Shown here in pieces: positions 9,015 to 15,457 of a stretch of 64,000 nucleotides of DNA; position 1 is the first letter of the stretch, and every line of letters begins with the position of its first letter. A program made the position numbers and the translations under genes. The notes under the pieces were generated by a model. It worked only from the letters and a program-made list of their open reading frames with translations. It had not been told where the DNA came from and did no database searches. The stretch comes from Pseudomonas sp. (GTDB taxonomy: Bacteria > Pseudomonadota > Gammaproteobacteria > Pseudomonadales > Pseudomonadaceae): assembly GCA_007713455.1 (NCBI GenBank), contig VMRT01000002.1, positions 1-64,000 of the forward strand, given 5' to 3'.

Positions 9015-9581
9015 TCATTGGAGAATGGTCAGCTTGGCCTTGAGATCAATGGCTCTCGCGAAGTTGTGGTAATTCGGCGATGTTCGCTGCACCTGCGCGT
9101 GCAATGCTTTCAGCGCCGCCGAATCCGCCGACGACTCCATTTCGACCTCATACTCGACCTGGTCGTACCCTGGATTGATCCCAGGATCGATTCCAAGAAA
9201 ACCTCTCAGATCGAGGCTTCCCTTCGTGCGGATAGTCAGCGATTGCAACTCGATGTTCATTGCCGCCGCATTTGCCGCGTAGGTTGCAGTCATGCATGCG
9301 TTCAACGCAGCCAGGATCAATTCTTGTGGATTAGCGGCCGTGTCGGTACCGAGCAATTCTGCCGGTTCGTCCGCGTCGATGACAAAGCCGCGCGCCAAGG
9401 CCGTGTCACCTAGTACGAGCGGCATGGTTCGCGCACGCGTCCGGGTGCCACCCTCCCAGGTTGTCACGACGCCGAACGTCGCGATGCCTGCGGCGGGCTT
9501 TGCTGCGACCTGATCTGCAAACTCACGCAATGCGCCGACGTTGATCCCGTTGCCGGGAGTTCCTTTAATGTTTGTGTTCAT
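9015..9581 (-). CDS. OsmC-like protein lacking the second cysteine
   Basis: A 188-residue OsmC/Ohr-fold protein of the YhfA-like side. The peroxidatic-type cysteine is in ELILAALNACMTATYAANAA (about residue 93); this is the only Cys in the protein. The position of the usual second, resolving cysteine reads TSPNYHNF, so thiol-peroxidase chemistry as in OsmC/Ohr is uncertain. I chose ATG 9581, which has GGGGGA 9 bases upstream; an earlier ATG at 9596 overlaps the SDR stop (TAATG) without its own ribosome site. It is last in the transposon cargo, coupled to the SDR gene. Likely role: handling of an organic peroxide or other electrophile; substrate unknown. Confidence 0.85.
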   Translation of the reverse strand: MNTNIKGTPGNGINVGALREFADQVAAKPAAGIATFGVVTTWEGGTRTRARTMPLVLGDTALARGFVIDADEPAELLGTDTAANPQELILAALNACMTATYAANAAAMNIELQSLTIRTKGSLDLRGFLGIDPGINPGYDQVEYEVEMESSADSAALKALHAQVQRTSPNYHNFARAIDLKAKLTILQ

Positions 9582-9595
9582 TTCTCGTTCCCCCA

Positions 9596-10372
9596 TTATG
9601 TGTTACGCCCGGCCATCACGCCGCCGTCAACGTCCCAGATTGCGCCCGTCACCCATGCTGCCTTGTCCGACAACAGGAAGAGGATGACCTCGGCGACGTC
9701 TTGTGGCGTCCCAACCCTGCCGATTGGGTGGAAGCTGTTGAATCCCTGTAAGGCGCCATGAACCTCGGCCTTGGGTATGAATCCCTCGTAAATCGGCGTT
9801 TCGACAACCGCCGGAGAAACGGCATTGACCCTGATTTGTTTGGATGCCAGCTCCATCGCAAGGTGCTGGGTCAGCGAATGCAAACCTGCTTTTGCCATCG
9901 AATACGCGGACGACGGCGTAGCCGCAATCGCCTGCTTGCCCCACATCGAGCCGATGTTCACAATGGCGCCGGGACGCTCGCTGGCCACGAGATTGGCCAC
10001 GACTTTTTGTGTGATGAAGAAGAACGCTTTATTCAACGTCAAATATTGTTCGTAATCACTTTCCGTGTGCTCAAGAAACGCCTTCGGGAAGAACACCCCA
10101 GCCGCGTTGACCAGAAGATTGATGTCCTTGTGGTGTTCATCGATGGTATGCAGGAGTCGCTTCACATCTTCGGCTCGCGAGAGATCGGCAGTCAGGGCGG
10201 TCACGGTGCCCAACGACGACAGCGCCTTGCGGGCCTCTTCGGCCTTGTCTTCACGGTGACCGACGATGACGACGCTTCCGCCTTGCTCAAGAACCATGCG
10301 GGCAGTTTGCAGTCCCATCCCGCTAGTGCCGCCGATGACCAACAACTTCTTGCCATTAAATTCAGTACTCAT
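9596..10372 (-). CDS. Short-chain dehydrogenase/reductase (transposon cargo)
   Basis: A 258-residue classical SDR. It has the nucleotide-binding GGTSGMGLQ motif near residues 13-20, NAAG near 86, the catalytic Ser in NIGSMWGKQ, and Y-S-M-A-K (YxxxK) near 158-162. It oxidises or reduces a carbonyl/alcohol with NAD(P); the substrate cannot be told. ATG 10372 is preceded by AAGGAG at good spacing, so the upstream TTG at 10393 is not needed. The second copy of the 18-bp operator (10387-10404) sits immediately ahead of that ribosome site, so the SDR-osmC pair probably has its own repressed promoter. Confidence 0.92.
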   Translation of the reverse strand: MSTEFNGKKLLVIGGTSGMGLQTARMVLEQGGSVVIVGHREDKAEEARKALSSLGTVTALTADLSRAEDVKRLLHTIDEHHKDINLLVNAAGVFFPKAFLEHTESDYEQYLTLNKAFFFITQKVVANLVASERPGAIVNIGSMWGKQAIAATPSSAYSMAKAGLHSLTQHLAMELASKQIRVNAVSPAVVETPIYEGFIPKAEVHGALQGFNSFHPIGRVGTPQDVAEVILFLLSDKAAWVTGAIWDVDGGVMAGRNT

Positions 10373-10386
10373 AATAATCTCCTTAA

Positions 10387-10404
10387 CTACCAACTAAATG
10401 GTAG
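10387..10404. promoter_or_regulatory. TetR-type operator ahead of the SDR gene
   Basis: CTACCAACTAAATGGTAG has the pattern CTACC-N8-GGTAG and matches the copy at 11707-11724 at 14 of 18 positions. It lies 15 bp upstream of the SDR start codon and 28 bp past the tetR stop. The repeated, palindromic form and the presence of a TetR gene in the same unit support an operator function. Confidence 0.75.
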
Positions 10405-10431
10405 GGTTGTGTTGCAAAAAAAGTGCCGACC

Positions 10432-11016
10432 TCAGGTCAACACGGTGGAAAGAAAAGTGTTTCCAACTTCGGCCGGTCCGCGTGACGACCGCATGCCACG
10501 GCCCACCATCATCGAGCCTTCCAACGCGCACAAGAATGCCTCTGCGAGAGCCTCTGGGGTGGAATTCGAGGTGATCAGCGCGGCACGCTGACCATCGGCA
10601 ACGACAAGAGTCAACCAGTCGAGATTGACTTTAAAGAATCGCTCGACCTCGCTCACAACGGCGTCCGGCAGCGAGTCCGACTCGGCACCCAACATGCCGC
10701 AGACACAAAGGCGCCGATCCTTGGCGAAGGTGCGTTCGAAAAGTGCCGCATACGCAGTTAGCCTGTCAGGCGCTTTCGCATGCTGCCCTTCGATGCTCAG
10801 CAACTCCTCACGAAACCGGTGCGTGTAGCGCTGTGCGACCACGGCCACGAGTTCACCCTTCTTGGGAAAGTGGTGGTGGATACTTGGTTTTTTGATGCCT
10901 ACCAACTGGGCCACGTCGTCGTATGAGAAGCCGTTGTAGCCGTGCTGCTGTACCAACCCTTCAGCGGCATCGACCACCCGCTCGGCGGTCGGCGAGATTT
11001 CGGAGAAATGCTTCAT
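10432..11016 (-). CDS. TetR-family repressor with a C-x-C motif
   Basis: A 194-residue TetR regulator. The N-terminal helix-turn-helix covers about residues 10-55 (VVDAAEGLVQQHGYNGFSYDD, then VAQLVGIKKPSIHHHFPKKGEL). The ligand domain contains RRLCVCGMLGAESDSLP near residues 101-117. Cysteines at this place are used for electrophile or oxidant sensing in some TetR regulators such as NemR, which is my analogy. The gene overlaps the cupin gene by 4 bp (ATGA), so it is translated with it. It most likely binds the two CTACC-N8-GGTAG sites and represses both its own operon and the SDR-osmC pair. Confidence 0.92.
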   Translation of the reverse strand: MKHFSEISPTAERVVDAAEGLVQQHGYNGFSYDDVAQLVGIKKPSIHHHFPKKGELVAVVAQRYTHRFREELLSIEGQHAKAPDRLTAYAALFERTFAKDRRLCVCGMLGAESDSLPDAVVSEVERFFKVNLDWLTLVVADGQRAALITSNSTPEALAEAFLCALEGSMMVGRGMRSSRGPAEVGNTFLSTVLT

Positions 11017-11693
11017 GCAAGCGCCTCATTTGATTCGGCGACTGGCAGGTGGCCTGTCTTGACCAGGATGGTGCAGCCTGTATTGCTGAAGGGACGGTGA
11101 GCACTCAAATGCGGACTGCGCATCCATGTGCCGGTAGGGTAGCTTCCGAACTCATCCTCAAAGACGCCTTCCAACACATAGATTTCTTCACCGCCGTAGT
11201 GACGATGCGAATTGAATCGTGTCCCCGGGGCCCAGCGCACCAAAGCCGTATGTTGTGTGTCGAACTCAGAAAGTGGCATCACCGACAGACCCGGCACGAG
11301 GCCTGGAAACCAGGGGCCGTTACGGGTGTCGACCACGGTGCGTTGGCTGTCGGCTAGATCAAGATGGCGCAGCTTGACGAACAACGTGCAACCCGTCGCG
11401 GAGCTCGGTGCATGCGAAGAACCTGGTGGATTCTTGATGTAAGTCCCAGGCCCGAAGGTCCCGGATTCGTCGCTGAATTCGCCGTCCAGGACCAGAATCT
11501 CCTCGCCCAAGTCGTGCTTATGATTTTCAAAAGCGGAGCCCGGCGCGTATCGCACGATCGAGGTGGCACGCGCCACTTCGTCGCCATCACGCTCCAGTAA
11601 CTGGCGTTGAATCCCGGTCGCTGGCGAATCGACCCACTGTAAGCTTGAAGGCTCGACGACAACACGCTGCGAAAGATCTGAATTGAGTTTCAT
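11013..11693 (-). CDS. Tandem ChrR-type cupin protein
   Basis: A 226-residue protein of two cupin domains of the ChrR cupin kind. The first has AFENHKHDLGEEILVLDGEFSDESG (about residues 55-78) and the second RFNSHRHYGGEEIYVLEGVFEDEFG (about 155-180). The His, His, Glu and later His residues are the usual metal ligands. ChrR cupins bind zinc and respond to singlet oxygen or peroxide; here no anti-sigma zinc-binding N-terminus is present, so a metal-dependent enzyme or sensor is equally possible. It is first in the cargo operon. ATG 11693 lies 14 bp inside the operator at 11707-11724. Confidence 0.82.
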   Translation of the reverse strand: MKLNSDLSQRVVVEPSSLQWVDSPATGIQRQLLERDGDEVARATSIVRYAPGSAFENHKHDLGEEILVLDGEFSDESGTFGPGTYIKNPPGSSHAPSSATGCTLFVKLRHLDLADSQRTVVDTRNGPWFPGLVPGLSVMPLSEFDTQHTALVRWAPGTRFNSHRHYGGEEIYVLEGVFEDEFGSYPTGTWMRSPHLSAHRPFSNTGCTILVKTGHLPVAESNEALA

Positions 11694-11706
11694 GGCTTTA
11701 TTTCAT

Positions 11707-11755
11707 CTACCGACTACTTGGTAGGTAAGTTATAAGATCCCGATTTGTTTGTCAA
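11707..11755 (-). promoter_or_regulatory. Cargo promoter with overlapping TetR-type operator
   Basis: On the minus strand a -35-like TTGACA (11755-11750) and a -10-like TATAAC (11734-11729) are 15 bp apart. The operator CTACCGACTACTTGGTAG follows at 11707-11724, where the transcript would start. A repressor bound there would block the promoter. The same palindrome occurs at 10387-10404. Confidence 0.72.
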
Positions 11756-11820
11756 ATAGCTTTCGCCATTTTCTTTCATCCATTGAAAAAACAATGAATT
11801 GGTTACAAGAACTCGCGAAG

Positions 11821-11858
11821 CTTAGCGTACGATTTTTTCCGAATTCTCTATCGTCCCC
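11821..11858 (-). repeat. Transposon terminal inverted repeat, cargo side
   Basis: A 38-bp repeat, read inward on the minus strand from GGGGACGATAGAGAATTCGG to GTACGCTAAG. It resembles the Tn501-type end (AGAATTCGGAAAAAATCGTACGC core) more than the Tn21-type end seen at 5211-5248. Confidence 0.93.
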
Positions 11859-11863
11859 ATATT
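11859..11863 (+). repeat. Target-site duplication, right copy (ATATT)
   Basis: A direct repeat of 5206-5210, immediately outside the cargo-side terminal repeat. Confidence 0.9.
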
Positions 11864-11896
11864 GGTCAGCCAGTTTTGCTTGATTGTTTGCAGCAT
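11859..11896 (-). pseudogene. SulP-family anion permease, 5' fragment
   Basis: ATG at 11896 reads MLQTIKQNWLTN and then runs into the transposon edge. Continuing at 5205 after one ATATT copy gives [19 protein letters not shown], the expected SulP N-terminus. A weak GGA lies 8 bases ahead of the ATG. The start is inferred from this alignment; an in-frame TTG four codons earlier is an alternative. Confidence 0.82.
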
Positions 11897-12239
11897 CAGT
11901 AAATCCAAGGCAATGGACGCAACGGCACCGTGCCGTAGTGGCGTGCCGAGTGTGTCGAGTCGAGTTGTAGGTATCGAGTGACCATTCTTTCGAATGGTCG
12001 GATTGCTGCAGGCGCAGCAAGACGAATCAGCTATCAGCAGGCTGATTCAAGGGAGGGGGCGTTGCGCTATGGTGGCGTAGGCAGCCAGATAGAAATTTTC
12101 AAAACGTTCATTCTGTCAGTGATTTTCAACAGTCAGAGCTGAATAAGACCGCAGACCATACCATAGAGCGCCTGATGATGCGACTTGGTGGACAAGGCCG
12201 AACCTCAATGGGGTCTCGCTTATCTAGCATTATCGAGAA
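11897..12239. other. Upstream region of the split SulP gene, no gene seen
   Basis: Holds the presumed promoter region of the SulP-UspA-DksA run. An inverted repeat GACCATTC-TTTC-GAATGGTC lies at 11980-11999, 84 bp upstream of the SulP start, and may be a regulator site. No coding sequence with a ribosome site or recognisable product was found. The accessory left part of the window seems to end here. Confidence 0.5.
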
Positions 12240-13286
12240 TCATGGTGCGCCGTAGGCATCGTTGCCGGCGAGCACGGAATTCTGGAGTCTGGCCTGATCC
12301 CACGCTCGCAGTTGCTCGGCCAGCGCCACGGAAAAGCCCTGCACGGCTGACCAACGCAGGTGGATGGCGTCGACGAAGGCAGCCGGTGGAGCGACCCATT
12401 CGCGATCGGCGTTCCAGTATTGCGCGCCGCCGTTGCCTGCGATGGCAGCCGTTAGCTTCTCGTCGAAACGGGTGAGGAAGCTGCCGTCGGCATCGACCTT
12501 TGCCTTCCACTGCGGGTGCAGTGGTGTGGATACGACGAGCAGCTGGCGTTGCTCCGCCTGCAGGCGGTCGGACAGCTTGCCCAGCGCAGCGAAGCAGCTG
12601 TTATCCAGCGGGTCGGGCTTGCCATAGAACAGGCCGCGATCACCCTGCGGTTCCAGCGGTCCGTCGCCATGGCGGGTGAATACCAGCGGGTCCCATTCGA
12701 TCTCGTTGGCCCGTTGCGCCTTGACCGTCTGCGCATTGCGCAGCAGCGAACGCGGCGAGAAGTAGCGCATGTAGTAGCCCCAGCGCGAGGTCCGCTGATA
12801 GACGTACTGGTCCGCGTGCTTGCGGTTGAACACGTCATCTGGCACTTTCCAGCAGCCGGCAAAATCCAGTGGATCGACGATCATCACCACCCGGCGCACG
12901 GTCGGTTCGCGGTCCAGTAGCCAGTTGGCGACGTAGGTCGACTGATTTGCGTGCAGGCCGCAGAACGCACCGTTGAGCGGCCGCACACCCGGCGCCTCTT
13001 CAATCAGCACATCACCATCGACATGGCGCCAGGCGACCGATGAACCAATGACCAGCAGGTTCGGATCGTCGATGGGATTGTGCCGCAGAAAATGCAGCTT
13101 TTCGTCCACGCACAGGCTGTTGGAGAAGGCTGGCGGCGGCAGATTGTCGGTGTGATTGAGCCAGGCGAGCAGGGCGGCAAAGCCGCCGAGCATCCCGATA
13201 AGGCCGGCGAACATGCCCAGTAGGTAACCGGCACGCACCGGCCGCTGCTCTGCTTCGTCCGGACAGGTGTCAACGGATCTGGCCAT
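12240..13286 (-). CDS. Membrane-anchored SGNH-type (DltD/AlgX-like) transfer protein
   Basis: A 348-residue protein with a single N-terminal membrane segment (about residues 21-43, LLGMFAGLIGMLGGFAALLAWL) and an exported domain. The SGNH signs are the nucleophile serine in LLVIGSSVAWRH (about residue 82) and the D-x-x-H pair in DAIHLRWS (about 313-316). It is last in the MBOAT-FkbH-ACP-SGNH run, 3 bp after the carrier protein gene. Known parallels are DltD, which completes D-alanyl transfer to teichoic acid, and AlgJ/AlgX, which acetylate alginate. By analogy it should receive an acyl group from the MBOAT protein and pass it to a polymer in the periplasm. The acceptor is unknown. Confidence 0.75.
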   Translation of the reverse strand: MARSVDTCPDEAEQRPVRAGYLLGMFAGLIGMLGGFAALLAWLNHTDNLPPPAFSNSLCVDEKLHFLRHNPIDDPNLLVIGSSVAWRHVDGDVLIEEAPGVRPLNGAFCGLHANQSTYVANWLLDREPTVRRVVMIVDPLDFAGCWKVPDDVFNRKHADQYVYQRTSRWGYYMRYFSPRSLLRNAQTVKAQRANEIEWDPLVFTRHGDGPLEPQGDRGLFYGKPDPLDNSCFAALGKLSDRLQAEQRQLLVVSTPLHPQWKAKVDADGSFLTRFDEKLTAAIAGNGGAQYWNADREWVAPPAAFVDAIHLRWSAVQGFSVALAEQLRAWDQARLQNSVLAGNDAYGAP

Positions 13287-13289
13287 TGC

Positions 13290-13538
13290 TTACCGCCCTC
13301 CGAGCTTGGTCTGAATAAGCTGGGCGAAGTGCCCCACGTTCTTCAGCGACTCCAGTTCGGCGGTACGAAACTTGATGCTGAAGCGTTGCTCGGCGGCCAC
13401 GATCAGCAGGACATGGGCCTGGCTGTCCCAGCCATCGATGTCGTCGGCGGTGGTTTCGGGTGTGAGGACAATGTCGTCATCATCGAACACGTCGTGGAAG
13501 ACCTGGGTCAGCGCCTGGAGAATGTCCTTTTCGTTCAT
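13290..13538 (-). CDS. Acyl carrier protein
   Basis: An 82-residue acidic carrier protein. The phosphopantetheine serine is in DIDGWDSQAHVLLIV (Ser39), matching the D-S-L type motif with Q in place of L. It is not the fatty-acid AcpP, which has the DSLDTVELVM version. The gene overlaps the FkbH gene by 4 bp and is followed closely by the SGNH gene, so it is a dedicated carrier for this unit. It probably carries the acyl group made by FkbH to the membrane MBOAT protein, as DltC does for D-alanine. Confidence 0.9.
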   Translation of the reverse strand: MNEKDILQALTQVFHDVFDDDDIVLTPETTADDIDGWDSQAHVLLIVAAEQRFSIKFRTAELESLKNVGHFAQLIQTKLGGR

Positions 13539-15436
13539 GCTTGCACCTGGATGTGATGGTTGATGGGAGTGCGCGAGGCCAGTTCGTAGCGCCAGAAACT
13601 TGCATCGGTAGGGGCGTTGGCAGGCGCTGGGCGCTGCTCGAAGCCCAACCGCGGATAGTGTTCGGCAACCATGCCGTTGCGTTCGGTGGGACGGTATTCG
13701 CCAACCAGGGCGCCCCAGCCGGCGGCCGCTGCCGCATCGGCCAGCACCTCCAGCACGGCCATCTCGACTTCACGCCCCAGCACGCGGCAGCTCATCAGCC
13801 AGCTGTCGATCAGCAGCTCGTCAGCCTCGATGGCCGCATCCGGTCGCGCCAGCACCACGCTGATCAGGCCGTTATCGCCGAACTTGTCTTCCAGCCGCAG
13901 GGCCAACGCGATGGTTTGCGGATCGCTGGCCATGCGCTCGACTTCGGCTTCGGTATAGCGGCGGGTGGTGAGGTTGAACTGATTGGTCTTGTTGATCAGC
14001 TGGGTGGCACGGGCCAGCTCGGCGGTGCCGATGCGGCTGACGCGCAGCACCATCTGCAGCCCGCGCAGGTAGCCGTCCATGTCCGTGGCCTGACCCAGCG
14101 CGGCCTTGCGTTCGGCATTCAGCGCATAGCTGCGGCCACGTTCGGCGTCATCGGAGGTAAAGGATACGGCCTCGAAATAGCCCGCCGCGGCGATGCGCGC
14201 GGGGTAGTCGGCGACATCCTCGGGCAGTTCCGGTACGGCGACTTCCGGCAGCTCGCGGCGCACGATGTCGCGCTCGGCGGGGTTGTCGTCGACGAACACC
14301 AGGCTGTCCAGACCGATATCGAGCATGCTCGCGATGCGCCGCAGGTTGCCGGCCTTGTCTTCCCAGTTGGCGACGAATGCCGCGATATCGCTGCGCTTGA
14401 GCGCCATTTCCGGATGTGCGAATGCCGCCTCGGCAATGTGCAGGTCGTTCTTGCTGCACACCGCAAGAATCACCCCGCGGCGCGCCAGTTGCGCGGCATA
14501 ACGCTGGAAGGCGAGAAACGCCTCGCCGCTGGGGCTGCCCTGGCCGAGCTGGATACCGTCGATGCCGTCATCACCGATCACGCCGCCCCAAAGGGTGTTG
14601 TCCAGATCGAGTACCAGGCATTTGCGCGAAAGCCCGGCAGTGGCCGCTGCGATCCGCGCAAAGTGCTCGCCATATAGCGGTGCCAGGGTCGGGCTGACCA
14701 GCTGCTTGGCCTGGTGCCAGCGCACCGGCTCGGCCAGGCCGTCGCCATAGGCGGCTGCGTGCCAGGCCAGATCGAGCAGCAGCACGCCTTCCTCGCGGGC
14801 AGCGGCTCGGATGGCGCCATTCAACCGTTCGATGACTGCCCGCGGTGAAGCCGGCACCAGTGCTTCGTAAGAGCCGAACAATGGCGGCGCGACTGGCACC
14901 AGGGTTTGCTGCACCACCTGCGCGGCATAGCGCTCGCGGGCCCGGCGCCAGAGCATGCGCAGCTCATCGACGCGCTCCGCGACGGCGGCATCCACCTCCG
15001 CCTGGCTTGCCTGCAGGGGCAGTTGCAGCGGCGCGTCATGGGCGTCCAGCGCCAGCAGCACCAGTTGTGGGGCGAAGGCGTTCAGCGCCGGATCATCGGC
15101 CAACAATGCCTGGCGGTACATGCCGTAGGGCGCAACATGCAGCGACAGCGCCAGGCGCCGTTGCAGTCCGGCCACGCGGATGGCCGGCAGCAGGTGATCG
15201 ACCGTATGCGAGGACAGCAGTGCCACCCGCAGTGGCGTCAGGCGTGCCGCCGCGGCGTGCTGCGCGATGCCGGTGGCAGCCAGCTTGTCCAGTCGCGCGG
15301 TGAGGGTGAAATCCCGTTGATGAGCGGCCAGCTTGACGGCTTCATGCAGCCGCTGCAGCGGATCTTCGATGCGTTTGGCTTGGCCGATGGCACCGGAGAG
15401 GTCCGGGTGTGTCGGCAGCCAGGAGAGCTGTTGCAT
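13535..15436 (-). CDS. FkbH-type HAD-IIIC enzyme, probable glyceryl loader
   Basis: A 633-residue protein. An N-terminal domain (about 1-260, with LLSSHTVDHLLPAI) is followed by the HAD domain starting CLVLDLDNTLWGGVIGDDG near residue 275, with the two nucleophile-type aspartates. A C-terminal GNAT-like part has RIGTAELARATQLINKTNQFN and SWLMSCRVLGREVE. Studied FkbH enzymes take 1,3-bisphosphoglycerate, dephosphorylate it and load glycerate on a carrier protein; the adjacent ACP fits that. ATG 15436 has AAGGAG 8 bases upstream. Here it would take the place of the DltA ligase in a Dlt-like system. The actual substrate is inferred, not visible. Confidence 0.85.
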   Translation of the reverse strand: MQQLSWLPTHPDLSGAIGQAKRIEDPLQRLHEAVKLAAHQRDFTLTARLDKLAATGIAQHAAAARLTPLRVALLSSHTVDHLLPAIRVAGLQRRLALSLHVAPYGMYRQALLADDPALNAFAPQLVLLALDAHDAPLQLPLQASQAEVDAAVAERVDELRMLWRRARERYAAQVVQQTLVPVAPPLFGSYEALVPASPRAVIERLNGAIRAAAREEGVLLLDLAWHAAAYGDGLAEPVRWHQAKQLVSPTLAPLYGEHFARIAAATAGLSRKCLVLDLDNTLWGGVIGDDGIDGIQLGQGSPSGEAFLAFQRYAAQLARRGVILAVCSKNDLHIAEAAFAHPEMALKRSDIAAFVANWEDKAGNLRRIASMLDIGLDSLVFVDDNPAERDIVRRELPEVAVPELPEDVADYPARIAAAGYFEAVSFTSDDAERGRSYALNAERKAALGQATDMDGYLRGLQMVLRVSRIGTAELARATQLINKTNQFNLTTRRYTEAEVERMASDPQTIALALRLEDKFGDNGLISVVLARPDAAIEADELLIDSWLMSCRVLGREVEMAVLEVLADAAAAAGWGALVGEYRPTERNGMVAEHYPRLGFEQRPAPANAPTDASFWRYELASRTPINHHIQVQA

Positions 15437-15457
15437 ACCTGAGACTCCTTGTCGTGG

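Larger units (their letters stand above)
5211..11858. mobile_element. Complete Tn3-family (Tn21/Tn501-like) transposon with non-mercury cargo
   Basis: The element is 6648 bp. It has 38-bp terminal repeats at 5211-5248 and 11821-11858, both starting GGGG at the outer edge and ending ACGCTAAG inside, matching at 27 of 38 positions. The tnpA end resembles the Tn21 type and the far end the Tn501 type (from memory of those repeats). An ATATT duplication flanks it. Contents from the tnpA end are tnpA, tnpR, a res region, then cargo osmC-like, SDR, tetR and tandem cupin, all on the minus strand. No mer genes, integron or other antibiotic or metal resistance gene is present. The intact ends and duplication imply a single fairly recent insertion, into the SulP gene. 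Confidence 0.93.

Noticed and set aside
11730..12020. A 96-codon minus-strand frame across the cargo-side transposon end
   Set aside because: It crosses the terminal repeat and reads the SulP start out of frame; it has no ribosome site.
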